A stretch of 64,000 bases of DNA, taken from the NCBI GenBank assembly GCA_007570785.1, contig ML661885.1, positions 33,924,123 through 33,988,122 of the forward strand. The letters run 5' to 3'. Of the stretch, positions 34,611 to 45,659 are shown in pieces; position 1 is the first letter of the stretch, and each line of letters starts with the position of its first letter. Made by a program: the position numbers and the translations under genes. Under the pieces are notes generated by a model. That model worked only from the letters and a program-made list of their open reading frames with translations, was not told where the DNA came from and did not search any database. This DNA comes from Antilocapra americana. Taxonomy: Eukaryota; Chordata; Mammalia; Artiodactyla; Antilocapridae.

Positions 34611-35202
34611 AGATCACAGCCTTGTCTTGGTAAAAGGACTTCTGTAATTCAATGAAGCTATGAGCCCATACTTTACAGATGGTCACCCAAGACAGATGGG
34701 TCATAATGAAGAATTCTGACAAAATGTGGTTCACTGGAGGAGGGAATGGCAAACCACTCAAGTATTCTTGCTGAGAGAACTTCATGAACAGTATGAAAAG
34801 GCAAAAAGATATGACACTGGAAGCACCCGAGGCCATATGTTCAGTGTGTTAATGGGAAAGGGTGGAGAGCAGTTACTAATAGCTCCAGAGAATGAAGCAT
34901 CTGGGCCAAAGCAGAAACAGCACTCAGTTGGGATGTGCCTGGTGGTGAAAGTAAATTTCGACGTGGTAAAGAACAATATTGCACAGGAACCTGGAACTTT
35001 ACATCTATGAATCAAAGTAAATTGGAAGTGGTCAAGTGGGAAACGGCAGTAGTGAACATTAGCATCTTAGGAATCAGTGAATGAAAATGGATGGGAAGGG
35101 GTGAATTTAATTCAGATGGCCATTATCTCTACTATAGTGAACAAGAATCTCTAGAGGAAGTGGAGTAGGCCTCATAGTCAACAAAAGAGTCCAGAATACA
35201 GT
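34611..35202 (+). mobile_element. Near full-length sense BovB, 5' segment
   Basis: Contains the BovB 5' region: CAGCCTTGTCTTGGTAAAAGG, then GGGAATGGCAAACCACTCAAG, then GAACAGTATGAAAAGGCAAA, followed by the start of the endonuclease coding region (GCACAGGAACCTGGAAC, CTTAGGAATCAGTGAATG). It is interrupted at 35202 and resumes at 38369. Few of the BovB copies here reach this far 5'. Confidence 0.85.
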
Positions 35203-35956
35203 TCAGTTCAGTTCAGTTCAGTTCAGTCATTCAGTCATGTCCAACTCTTTGCAACCCTATGAACCACAGCATGCCAGGCCTCCCTGTCCATGACCAACTT
35301 CTGGAGTCCACCCACCATGTCCATTGAGTCAGTGATGCCATCCAACCATCTCATCCTCTGTTGTCCCCTTCTCCTCCTGCCCTCAATCTTTCCCAGCATC
35401 AGGGTCTTTTCAAATGAGTCAGCTCTTCATATCAGGTGGCCCAAGTATTGGAGTTTCAGCTTCAACATCAGTCTTTTCAATGAACACCCAGGACTGATCT
35501 CTTTTAGGATGGACTGGTTGGATCTCCTTGCAGTCCAAGGGACTCTCAAGAGTCTTCTCCAACACCACAGTTCAAAAGCATCAATTCTTCGGTGCTCAGC
35601 TTTCTTTATAGTCCAACTCTCACATCCATATATGACCAGTGGAAAAACCATAGCCTTGACTAGACTGACCTTTGTCGGCAAAGTAATGTCTCTGCTTTTC
35701 AATATGCTATCTAGGTTGGCCATAACTTTCCTTCCAAGGAGTAAGCGTCTTTTAATTTCATTGTTGCAATCACCATCTGCAGTGATTTTGGAACCCAGAA
35801 AAATAAAGTCAGCCACTATTTCCACTGTTTCCCCATCTATTTGCCATGAAGTGATGGGACCAGATGCCATGAACTTAATTTTCTGAATGTTGAGCTTTAA
35901 GCCAGCTTTTTGACTCTCCTCTTTCACTTTCATCAAGAGGCCTTTTAGTGCTTCTT
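35203..35956 (-). mobile_element. BovB inserted antisense in the sense BovB, 3' segment
   Basis: Starts with a (GTTCA)n tail (about 35202-35225) and the antisense 3' terminus and runs to CATCAAGAGGCCTTTTAG. It holds the C-terminal coding part in a frame that stays open over 191 codons (35427-36002, minus), a sign of relatively low decay. An L1 interrupts it at 35957. CCTTTTAGTGCTTCTT at 35941-35956 is the left target duplication of that L1. Confidence 0.92.
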
Positions 35957-37450
35957 TTTTTTTTTTTATTGTTTTTGCCATACAATGACATGATATCACC
36001 ATGGGTTTACATATGCTTCCCCTCCAGAACCCCCCTCCCTACTCCCTCCCCTCCGGGAAATCTCACTGCACCAGCCCCGAGCATCAATCCTGGGCTGGCG
36101 ATTGATTAGACATATGATAATTAACATGTTTCAATGCCCTTCTCCCATATCATCCCACCCTTACCCTCATCCACAAAGTCCACGAGTCTATTCTATACAT
36201 CTGAGTTCCTTTTGCTGTCTCGCATGCTGGGTTCTCGTTACCGTCTTTCTAAATTCCATATATATGCGTTAATATACTGTATTGTTGTTTTTGCTTCTGG
36301 CTTACTTCACTCTGGATAATGGGCTCCAGTTTCGTCCATCTGAGTAGAATTGCTTCAAATGAATTTTTTTTTTAATGCTGAGTAATATTCCATTGTGTAT
36401 ATGTACCACAGCTTTCTTATCCATTCGTCAGTTGATGGGCATCTAGGTTGCTTCCATGTCCTGGCTATTGTAAACAATGCAGCGATGAACATTGGGGTAC
36501 ACGTGGCTCTTTCAATTCTGGTTTCCTCGGTGTATATGCCCAGCAGTGGGATTGCCGGGTCATATGGCAGGTCTATTTGCAGCTTTTTAAGGAACCTCCA
36601 CACTGTTTTCCATAGTGGCTGTACTAGTTTGCATTCCCACCAACAGTGTAAGAGGGTTCCCTTTTCTCCACATCCTCTCCAGCATTTATTGCTTGTAGAC
36701 TTTTGGATGGCAGCCATTCTGACTGGTGTAAAGTGGTACCTCATTGTGGTTTTGATTTGCATTTCTCTGATAATGAGTGATGTTGAACATCTTTTCATGT
36801 GTTTGTTAGCCATTTTTATATCTTCTTTGGAGAAATGTCTGTTAAGTTCTTTGGTCCACTTTTTAATTGGGTTGTTCATTTTTCTAGAATGGAGCTGCAG
36901 GAGTTGCTTGTATATTTTTGAGATTAATTGTTTGTCTGTTGCTTCATTGGCTATTATTTTCTCCCATTCTGAAGGCTGTCTTTTCACCTTGCTTATAGTT
37001 TCCTTTGTTGTGCAAAAGCTTTTAATTTTAATTAGGTCCCATTTGTTTATTCGTGTTTTTATTTCCAGTATTCTGGGAGGTGGGTCATGGAGTATCCCGC
37101 TTTGGGTTATGGTAGAGAGTGTTTTGCCTATGTTATCCTCTAGGAGTTTTATAGTTTTCTGGTCTTATGCTTAGATCTTTGATCCATTTTGAGTTTATCT
37201 TTGTGTATGGTGTTAGAAAGTGTTCTAGTTTCATTCTTTTACAAGTGGCTGTCCAGTTTTCCCAGCACCACTTGTTAAAGAGGTTGTCTTTTCTCCATTG
37301 TATATCCTTGCCTCCTTTGTCAAAGATAAGGTGTCCATAGATGCGTGGATTTATCCCTGGGCTTTCTATTCTGTTCCATTGATCTATATTTCTGTCTTTG
37401 TGCCAGTACCATACTGTCTTAATGACTGTGGATTTGTAGTATAGCCTAAA
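35957..37450 (-). mobile_element. L1 'G', 3' part (antisense), inside a BovB
   Basis: Begins with an 11-base T tract, then the L1 3' UTR (GCCATACAATGACATGATAT), then the C-terminal end of ORF2, ending near GATTTGTAGTATAGCCTAAA. The orientation flips at about 37450. The 259-codon plus-strand frame at 36395-37174 is the antisense shadow of ORF2. Confidence 0.93.
36355..36987 (-). pseudogene. L1 ORF2 C-terminal fragment with cysteine motif
   Basis: A 210-codon open frame equal to the C-terminal domain of L1 ORF2 protein. Residues C102, C106, H114 and C119 form a CX3CX7HX4C pattern, the conserved cysteine-rich motif near the ORF2 C-terminus. The upstream endonuclease and reverse transcriptase domains are not in this frame. 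The open length suggests a fairly young insertion, but the truncated and inverted element cannot make a full protein. Confidence 0.88.
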
Positions 37451-37944
37451 ATCACATGATTATCTCAATAGATGCAGAGAAAGCCTTTGACAAAATTCAA
37501 CATCCATTTATGATAAAAACCCTCCAAAAAGTAGGAATAGAAGGAACATACCTCAACATAATAAAAGCTATATATGACAAACCCACAGCAAACATTATCC
37601 TCAATGGTGAAAAGCTGGAAGCATTCCCCCTGAAATCAGGAACAAGACAAGGGTGCCCACTCTCACCACTACTTTTCAACATAGTTTTGGAAGTCTTGGC
37701 CACAGCAATCAGAGCAGATAAAGAAATCAAAGGAATCCAGATTGGAAAAGAAGAAGTAAAACTCTCTCTGTTTACAGATGACATGATCCTCTATATTGAA
37801 AATCCTAAAGACTCTACGAGAAAATTACTAGAGCTAATCAGTGAATATAGCAAAGTTTCAGGATACAAAATCAACACACAGAAATCCCTGGTATTCCTAT
37901 ACACTAACAGTGAGAAATCAGAAAGAGAAATTAAGGAAACAATT
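37451..37944 (+). mobile_element. L1 'G', inverted 5' part (sense)
   Basis: Sense L1 ORF2 from TTATCTCAATAGATGCAGAG to GAGAAATTAAGGAAACAATT. It ends exactly at the right copy of the target duplication, CCTTTTAGTTCTTCTT (37945-37960). Relative to the consensus, a few hundred bases between this block and the antisense part are missing. Confidence 0.92.
37456..37944 (+). pseudogene. L1 ORF2 reverse transcriptase core fragment
   Basis: The first 163 codons of a 219-codon open frame are L1 reverse transcriptase. Motifs in order: SIDAEKAFD with the first catalytic Asp (D6), [12 protein letters not shown] (residues 64-75), and FTDD (106-109) where FADD is usual; both aspartates are kept. The remaining codons, after 37945, are antisense BovB, so the open frame is an accidental chimera and not a gene. 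Confidence 0.88.
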
Positions 37945-38368
37945 CCTTTTAGTTCTTCTTCACTTCCTGCCATAAAGGTGGTGTCGTCTGTGTATCTGAG
38001 GTTATTGATATTTCTCCAGGCCATCTTGATTCTAGCTTCTTACTCCAGCCCAGCATTTCTCATGATGTACTCTGTACATAAGTTAAATAGGCAGGGTAAT
38101 AACATACAGCCTTGACATACTCATTTACCTATTTGGAACCAGTCCATTGTTCCATGTCCAGTTCTAACTGCTGCTTCCTGACCTGCATACAGATTTCTCA
38201 AGAGGTAGGTCAGGTGGTCTGGTATTCCCATCTCTTGAAGAATTTTCCACAGTTTATTGTGATCCACACAGTCAAAAGGTTTGGCATAGGCAATAAAGCA
38301 GAAATAGATGTTTTTCAGGAACTCTCTTGCTTTTTCAGTGATCCAGGGATCATTGGATTTTTCAGTAA
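37945..38368 (-). mobile_element. Antisense BovB, continuation after the L1
   Basis: Resumes the BovB of 35203-35956 at CCTTTTAGTTCTTCTTCACTT (the right target duplication of L1 'G') and runs to AGTGATCCAGGGATC at about 38352. The last ~20 bases before the host BovB resumes look like filler: TTTTTCAGTGATCCA (about 38331-38345) is nearly repeated as TTTTTCAGTAATCCA (about 38358-38372). Confidence 0.9.
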
Positions 38369-40141
38369 TCCAAAATGTAATATTTGAGTGCAAGCTCAAA
38401 AATGACAGAATGATCTCAGTTCATTTCTAGTGCAAACCATTCAACATTATGATAATCCAAGTCTATTCCCCAACCACTAATACTGAAGAAGCTGAAGTTG
38501 ACTGGTTCTATGCAGATTTATAAGGCATTCTAGAACTAACACCCAAAAAAGATATGCTTTTCACCATAGGGGATTGGAATGCAAAAGTCAAGAGATACCT
38601 GGAGTAACAGACAAGTTTGGCCTTGGAGTACGTAATGAGACAAGGCAAAGACTAACAGTTTTGTCAAGAGAACACACTGGTTATAGCAAACATGTTCTTC
38701 CATCAGCAGATGCTCAATATGAAATCAGATTGATTATATTCTTTGCAGATGCAGATCGAGAAACTCTGTACAGTCAGCAAAAATAAGACCTGGAGCTGAC
38801 TGTGGCTCAGATGATGAGCTCCTTGTTGAAATATTAAATTCTGTTTAATTGAAGAAAGTAAGGAAAATCACTAGGCCTTTCATGTGTGACCTAAATCAAA
38901 TCCCTTATGATTATGCAATGGAGATGATGAACAGATTCAAGGAATTAGATCTGGTAGACAGTGTGCCTGAAGAACTGTGGATGGAGGTTCAGTACTATAC
39001 TGGACAGGTTGGTACCACTGGAGGTGGTACTGAGATGGAGGTACTGTACAGGTTCACTGTACAGTAGGCAGTTACCAAAACCATCCTCAGGAAAAAGGGA
39101 TGCAATAAAGCAGAGTGATTGTCTAGGAGGCTTTGCAAATAGGTGAGTAAAGAAGAGAAGCAAAAGGCAAGAAAGAAAGATAAAGATATCCCCAATTAAT
39201 ACAGTTCCAGAGAAGAACAAGGAGATAAAATAAGAAGACCTTCTTCAATGACCAATGCAGGGAAATAGAGGAAAACAATATATTGGGAAAGACTAGAGAT
39301 CTTTTCAAGAAAATTGAAGATACCAAAAGAATATTTCTGGGAAGAATGGACATGATACAGGACAGAAAGGGTTATGGACCTGACAGAAGCAGAAGTGATT
39401 TTAAAAAGGTGGCAGGTATACACAGAAGAACTATCCAAAAAAGGTCTTAATGACCATGATAACCACAATGGTATAGTCACTTACCTAGAGTCAGACATCC
39501 TGGAGTGTGAAATAAAATGGGTCTTAGGAAGCATTGCTATGAACAAAGCTAGTGAAAGTGACTTAATTCTAGCTGAACTATTTAAATTCCTAAAAGATAA
39601 TACTGTTAAAGTGCTGCACTCAGTATTTCAGCATATTTGGAAAACTCAGCAATGGCTTCAGGACTGGAAAAGGTAGGTTTTAATTCTAATCCCAAAGTAG
39701 AACAATGCCAAAGAGTGTTCAAAGTACCATATAGGTGTGCTCATTTCACATGGTAGCAAAACAATGCTCAAAATCCTTCAAGCTAGGCTTCAACAGTACG
39801 TCAACTGAGAACTTCCAGATGAAGTCCTTTTCTGGATTTAGAAAAGGCAGAAGACCCAAAGATCAAATTGCCAGCATCCGTTGGATCATAGAGAAAGCAA
39901 GGGAATTCTGGAAAAAATATCTATTGCTACACTAAAGCCTTTAAATGTGTGGATAACAACAAACTGTGGAACATTCTTAAAAAGATGGGAATTTCAGACC
40001 ACCTTACCTGCATCCTGAGAAATCTGTATGCAGATCAAGAATGGTTAGAACTGTACATGGAACAACTAACTGGTTCAAATTTGTGAAAGGGATATGAGAA
40101 GGCTGTATATTGTCATCTTGCTTATTTAACTTATATGCAGA
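38369..40141 (+). mobile_element. Sense BovB, middle segment
   Basis: Resumes the host BovB at TCCAAAATGTAATATTTGAG and covers the rest of the endonuclease region (ATAATCCAAGTCTATTCCCC, AGCTGACTGTGGCTCAGATGA) and the N-terminal reverse transcriptase. A 100-codon frame at 39374-39676 holds a NKASESDLILAELF block, where KASG-DGIP is usual. Many frameshifts are present. Interrupted at 40142 by another antisense BovB. Confidence 0.92.
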
Positions 40142-41160
40142 ACTGTTGTTGTTCTTGTTCAGTCACCCAATCATGTTTGACTCTTTGTGACCCCATGGAC
40201 TACAGCACACCAGGCCTCCCTGTCCCTCACCATCTCCTGGAGTTTGCTCAAGTTCATGTTCATGGCATCAGTGATGCTGTCCAGCCATGTCATCCTCTGA
40301 CAACCTCTTTTCCTTCTGCCCTCAATCTTTCCCAGCATCAGGGACTTTTCCAGTGAGTTGTCTGTTCGCATCAGATGACCAAAATACTGGAGCTTCAGCT
40401 TCAGCATCAGTCCTTCTGGTGACTATTCAGGGTTGATCTCCCTTAAGATTGACTGGTTTGATCTCCTTGCAGTCCAAGAGACTTTCAGGAGTCTTCTCCA
40501 TCACCACAGTTTGAAGACATATGTTCTTTGGTGTTCTACCTTCTTTGTGGTCCAGTTCTCACAACCATACCCCTGAGAAGACCGTAGCCTTGACTATACA
40601 GACCTTCGTCGACAGAGTAATGTCTTTGCTTTTCAACGCACTGTCTAGGTTGTCATTGCTTTCCTGCCAAGAAGCAATCGTCTTCTGATTTCACAGCTGC
40701 AGTCACCATCATCAGTGATTTTGGACCTTAGGAAGAGGAAAACTGTCACTGCTTCCACTTTTTCCCCTTCTATTTTCCATACAGTAATGGGGCCAGATTT
40801 CATGATCTTAGTCTTTTTTTAATATTTAGGCTTAAGCTGACTCTTTCACCCTCCTCCTTAACCCTCATCAAGAGGCTCTTTAGTTCCTCTTTGCTTTCTG
40901 CCATTAGAGTGGTATCATCTGCATGTATGAGGTTGTTGATGTTTTCCCCACCTATCTTGATTCCAGCTTGTAACTCATCCAGCCTGGCATTTCTCATGAT
41001 GTATTCAGCATATAGGTTAAACAAACAGAGTGACAGCAGACAGCCCTGTTGTACTCCTTTCTCGATTTTGAACCAATCAGTTGTTCCCATACAGGGTTCT
41101 AACTTTTGCTTCTTGACCTGCATACAGGTTTCTGCCTATCTACTTTGGTTGTGGAAGCAG
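40142..41160 (-). mobile_element. Second antisense BovB inside the sense BovB
   Basis: Begins TGTTGTTGTTCTTGTTCAGTC and runs to CTTGACCTGCATACAGGTTTC. ATATGCAGA at 40133-40141 and 41161-41169 is a 9-bp target duplication. About 27 bases between the recognisable BovB end (41133) and the right target copy (GCCTATCTACTTTGGTTGTG...) do not match BovB and look like filler. A minus frame at 40800-41123 retains the ADDTTLMAES active-site block. Confidence 0.93.
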
Positions 41161-42027
41161 ATATGCAGAGTACATCATGCAAAATGCTGCAGGGCTGGAT
41201 GAACCACAAGCTGGAATCAAAATTGCTTGAAGAAATATCAACAACCTCAGATATGCAGATGATATCAGTCTAATGGCAGAAAGTGAAGAACTGAAGAGCC
41301 TCTTGATGAAAGTGAAAGAGGAGAGTGAAAAAGTTGACTAAAACTCAGCATTCAAAAAACTAAGATCATGGCATCTGGTCCCATCACTTCATGGCATATA
41401 GAAGGGGAAAAAGTGGAAGTAGTGACAGATTGTCTTTTCTTGGGTTCCATATCACTGTAGCCATGAAACTGAAAGATGCTTGTTCCTTGGAAGGAAAGCT
41501 ATAACAAACCTAGACTGCATATGAAAAAGCAGAGACATCATTTTTCAAAAAAGACATTGCATGTTAAAAATGTCAACAGTGGTCTGTATAGTCAAACCTG
41601 TGTTTTTTCCAGTATTCATATACAGATGTGAGAGTTGGACTGTACAGAAGGCTGAGCATTAGCCATGATGCCTTTGAATTGTGGTGCTGGAGAAGACTCT
41701 TGAGAGTCCTTGGACTGCAAGGAGATCAAATCAGTCATCCTAAAAGAAGTCAACACTGACTATGAATTGGAAGGACTGATGCTGAAGCTCTGATACTTTG
41801 ACCACCTGATGCGAAGAGCTGACTCATTGGAAAAGTCCTTGATGTTGGGAAAGATTGTAGGTAAAAAGAGAAGGGGGCAGCAGAGTATGAGATGATTGGA
41901 TGGCATCACCGACTCAATGGATATGAATTTTAGCAAATTCCAGGAGATAGTGAAGAACAGGGGAGCCTTGTGTGCTGCAGTCCATGGGGTCAGGTATGAC
42001 TTAGTGACTGAACAACAGCAACAATAA
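41161..42027 (+). mobile_element. Sense BovB, 3' segment to its end
   Basis: Resumes at ATATGCAGAGTACATCATGC and runs through the degraded YADD region (TATGCAGATGATATC) to the BovB 3' terminus AGTGACTGAACAACAGCAAC. With 34611-35202 and 38369-40141 this adds up to about 3.2 kb, close to the full length I remember for BovB. Confidence 0.92.
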
Positions 42028-42149
42028 ATGAGAATTATGCATGATGACCATATTAAGTGATTCTGACCATTCCCTTGGTGATATGCTCTAGATGATCAGC
42101 ATATAGGTCAGAATGAAGGTATCCTCATGACCTGTTTCTATTTGTGGGT

Positions 42150-42318
42150 TGTCATTGGAAAAGCACTAGACATTGAGTTGGAAGACTGACCTAAGTTTGA
42201 CAGAAAAGGCTGCTTATGCCACTTGCTAACTGTATGACTTTGAATCTAACTTTTCTGAGCCCCCTATAAAATAGAGATAATAATACAAACCACAGGTGTT
42301 TTAGATATTAGATGACAT
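42150..42318 (+). repeat. MIR, left part
   Basis: AAGCACTAGACATTGAGTTGG, then TTGCTAACTGTATGACTTTG, then CCTATAAAATAGAGATAATA is the sense MIR core (tagctgtgtgaccttgg, then taaaatggggataata). It is split by a SINE and resumes at 42527. Confidence 0.75.
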
Positions 42319-42534
42319 GTGCCTGTGTGCTGTGCTCAGTTGCTCAGTCATGTCTGACTCTTTGCACCCTCATAGCTGTAGTTCACCAGACTCCTCTGTG
42401 CCAGCAAGAATATTGGAATGGGTTGCCATTTTTCTACTCCAGGCGATCGTCCTGAACCAGGGAGTGAACCAGCATCTCCTTCACTGGCAATTGGATTCTT
42501 TACCACTGAGCCACTTGGGAAGCATCGATGACAT
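42311..42534 (-). repeat. Bov-tA SINE inserted in a MIR, 8-bp target duplication
   Basis: The body at 42319-42526 is the reverse complement of the SINE, from the GCTCAGTTGCTCAGTCATGTC tail to the CACTGAGCCACTTGGGAAGC head. GATGACAT occurs at 42311-42318 and 42527-42534. Confidence 0.94.
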
Positions 42535-42595
42535 AGTATATTACAAAAAGCCTAGCACTGTGCCTGACACTCAGTCAGATCTTAATACAAATCCC
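42527..42595 (+). repeat. MIR, right part
   Basis: AAAAAGCCTAGCACTGTGCC and GACACTCAGTCAGATCTTAAT continue the MIR 3' end (gcctagcacagtgcctggcac). Confidence 0.7.
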
Positions 42596-44457
42596 TGTAC
42601 TCCTCCTTCATCCTATCATTTAATTAAAGCAATTTTCAGATTCTTTAAAGAAGAATGTAAACAGCACCCCCAAAAAAAGAGTGGAGAAGGAGGAATACTT
42701 CTATCTTAATCATCTAAGGGAACAATGAAAGTATGACTGATTCGTGTTTTTGTATGGTAGAAATCAACATGAAATTGTAAAGCAACTTTCTACCAATTAA
42801 GTAAAAAACAGTTCACATGGACTATCTGTTATTCTCATTACATGTTAAAAAATAGCAAACCTTGTAAATTTTTTAAGCATTAAATATTAATGTCTAATGC
42901 TGCCTGATGATGGGTGTAACACTTTGGAATGGTTCTTAAAAATCGCATCATAATTGGGTAACATAGTCAAGTTGAATGGTGGAAAATCAGCTTCTATTCC
43001 AACCCTTTAACTTTGTGAAATGATCACAAAAGAGAGATGAGAAAAAATATGAAATTTATTTGTGACATGGGCATGGTAGTACAGCATAGTGAGTAATCAA
43101 GTTTCATAGCATTATAGAGTATTAGAAAGACATTACTGGAATCTTTTAGATTTCTGCTGTGCTTTCTTACTGCAGACCTTAAAGTGTCTGTCCTGTTGCC
43201 TACATGGCTTCCATCAAATGTGAAACTGTTTGGAGAGCTAACCTTAGGAGTGTAATCTTTTCAGGCGGCTTTATCATCATCACCTACTCACCATGTCATT
43301 TCCACTAGGTAGGGAGTCACCTGTGCAGATAAGCCTGAAACTAACTACTGGGTGTTACAGGTACCAGGGGAAATTTGTTTTAGCTTTAAAACAAATTAAA
43401 CATCATTTAACTTCTTGGTCATATGTATAACAGAATCGAAAACTTTATTTCGAACACCTGGAAAGATGTAATTTATGTGTTATCTGAATAATTAAAGAAT
43501 GGCTTTTGAAAAATTATATTATTTTGGACAATTCACAAGTCAGATTTCTAAGAGTGTGTAATGTGTAACTGTGAGGTAATGAGCTTTTTCTTTGTACTCC
43601 AGAAATTCTGTTGATTTATTTTGGTGGTCACTGATATCACTCTATTGAAAAGGTAAAATTCAGACAGGATATATACTATTTTACGTTCAAATAAAAGTGT
43701 TTCTAAGCTGAAACTAGCAAATCCATAGAGAATGAGAACATGTCCAGCATTGTGTGTCTATCACTTAATTGCAAAAAAGCACCTAAGAAATAGTCACTAG
43801 CCAGACTTGGCATTCCTGATAAACATTGGACTAAAAAATCCTTGAGGAAAGGCTTTCTGATCTACTTTTCTTTTCATCCATTATGTACAGTGCAAAAATT
43901 TTTATTCTAATGTCAGAGTCTGCAACACTGCAGTGAAAATTGTTCTTAAGTAAGTTTTCTGGCAAATGTTAAGAGCATCTTCTCATTTCCTTCCGATCTA
44001 ACTCTAAAATATTTATATGCGGTAGGCATAGTATTTTCTTTCATTGGCACTTGAGGTCTAAACTTTTACAGTCATGTGCAACATTCACCTTTGTTTTCTA
44101 TACCCTCATTTGAGGATCATGCATAAAGGGCCTTCAGTGTGGGAAGTTGAACAGTTAGATTGTTACATCCTGCACAGAATAAAGGCCAGCTCCCTTCAGG
44201 GTGGAAATCAGCAGTACCCTTTGTAATGGGAGTTGATTATCCATTCACTCCTTCTTTCAACAAGCATTTGTGGGCCGGGCCTTATGCTGGATGTTGGGTG
44301 TAGAGAAATAAATACGACAAATTACAGGGAGCCTCTGATATTAAGGAAAGTCAGCAGTAGTTTTTGTTTCCGTTTTTGTTTTCAAAAAGTTTTACATTGT
44401 TTTAAACATACTAGTTACTGGTTAAGAACTGAAATTTTTACATTACAGCATGTAACT
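42596..44457. other. Unassigned DNA
   Basis: No gene recognised. ATTCACTCCTTCTTTCAACA / CCTTATGCTGGATGTTGGGT (44240-44300) looks like an old dispersed mammalian repeat. Open frames here show no domain. Confidence 0.45.
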
Positions 44458-44662
44458 TTAACCCATGTTTCCTCAGTCTCAGCATTAATGACATTTGTAC
44501 CAGTTAATTCTTTGTTGTTGGGGGGAAGGCTGTCCTGTCCATTATAACATTTTTAGCAGCATTTGTCACCTCTACCAGTTAGATATCAGTACTGCCACTC
44601 CCTCCAGCTATGACAACCAAAAGTGTCTCCAGGTATTACTCTTAATTGAGAACAACTGCTTT
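44458..44662 (-). repeat. MER20 DNA transposon (hAT-Charlie, ancient)
   Basis: Read on the plus strand: TCAGCATTAATGACATTTGT, TTAATTCTTTGTTGTTGGGG, GGCTGTCCTGTCCATTATAAC, TTTTTAGCAGCATTTGTCACC, then CTATGACAACCAAAAGTGTCT and TTGAGAACAACTGCT. This is the full order of the reverse complement of MER20, a non-autonomous hAT element that predates the ruminants. Confidence 0.85.
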
Positions 44663-45659
44663 AATTTGAAAATAGTTATAAGATACTGGAGCCCTCAAAA
44701 TGACAATTATAATATACATATCTAAGGAACTAAAACATTTACTGTTTATGCTTATTTTAGATGGATCATTTTAAACATTAGCAAATGCTTAAGCCAAATA
44801 TAGAAGCCAGAGTCTTTATTCAGGGTAAAATTTTCTCCTGGGAATATCATTCCTTTCTCACCAACCATGGTTATTATGTAGACCTGAACATTCTTAATCC
44901 CAGCTGCTAACATCCTGAATTATTCTTCCAGTCACTCAATTCAGATAAAGGAGCTCATCCAAGATCTGATTAGACTTAGCTGAGATCACCCATTTAACCA
45001 CATGTTTCTGTTTCCCATAGCTGTAAAACATGTGTCTGAAGGACTAGTAAGACAGCATCTCACTTGTAAATTCTTTGTAAATATAGTAAATACTCAATGA
45101 ACAGTTATTTGATATTTATTTTTATTTAATCATTTACTCCTACTCCTTACCTTTTTTTAATGGAAAAGATTTCAGGCAGATTTCAAAGAACAAGCAATAT
45201 GAACAGCTAAAGAAAAGAAATTCATTGTTTAAAAAAGAAAAAGCAGTGTTATTAAAAATGAGTTAAACTGAAGCATGAGGTCAACACTCAAGTCATGTTC
45301 TCTCAGTTGCCAACGTTAGGCAACAAATTTGACTTTTAGCAGACATAGCAAAGAGGAAACCAAAACTAGTTATGTGATTCAGGGTGTCAAAATAAAGACA
45401 GTTGCTCCAGAGAAGTTCATCTATTTCTGTTAGTGAGAAATTTTGCATGTATATTCTCCTAAAGGGGGCAAGAGTGGTGTCCTGAACTACAGCTTCAACT
45501 ACATTCACATAATAATAGGCATCATAATAAGCTTTATAGGTATAATAATAAGCTTAATAATAAGCTTTAAAAAGCAGTGTCTTATTAACACTGTCAATGT
45601 GAGGTGTTGGTATAATGTCAAAGTTCAATTTAGTAAAGATTACTAATAAGGCATTAGAA
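44663..45659. other. Unassigned DNA with a short AATAAGCTTTA minisatellite
   Basis: No gene recognised. ATAATAAGCTTTATAGGTATA, AATAATAAGCTTAATAATAAG and CTTTAAAAAG (45510-45575) form a degenerate local repeat containing three AAGCTT sites. Confidence 0.45.

Noticed and set aside
35290..35886. 198-codon open frame on the plus strand
   Set aside because: Antisense shadow of the BovB C-terminal coding region; similar frames occur at 58174 and 46058.
36395..37174. 259-codon open frame on the plus strand
   Set aside because: It is the antisense shadow of L1 ORF2, a frame seen in other L1 copies of this window as well (26293, 27390).
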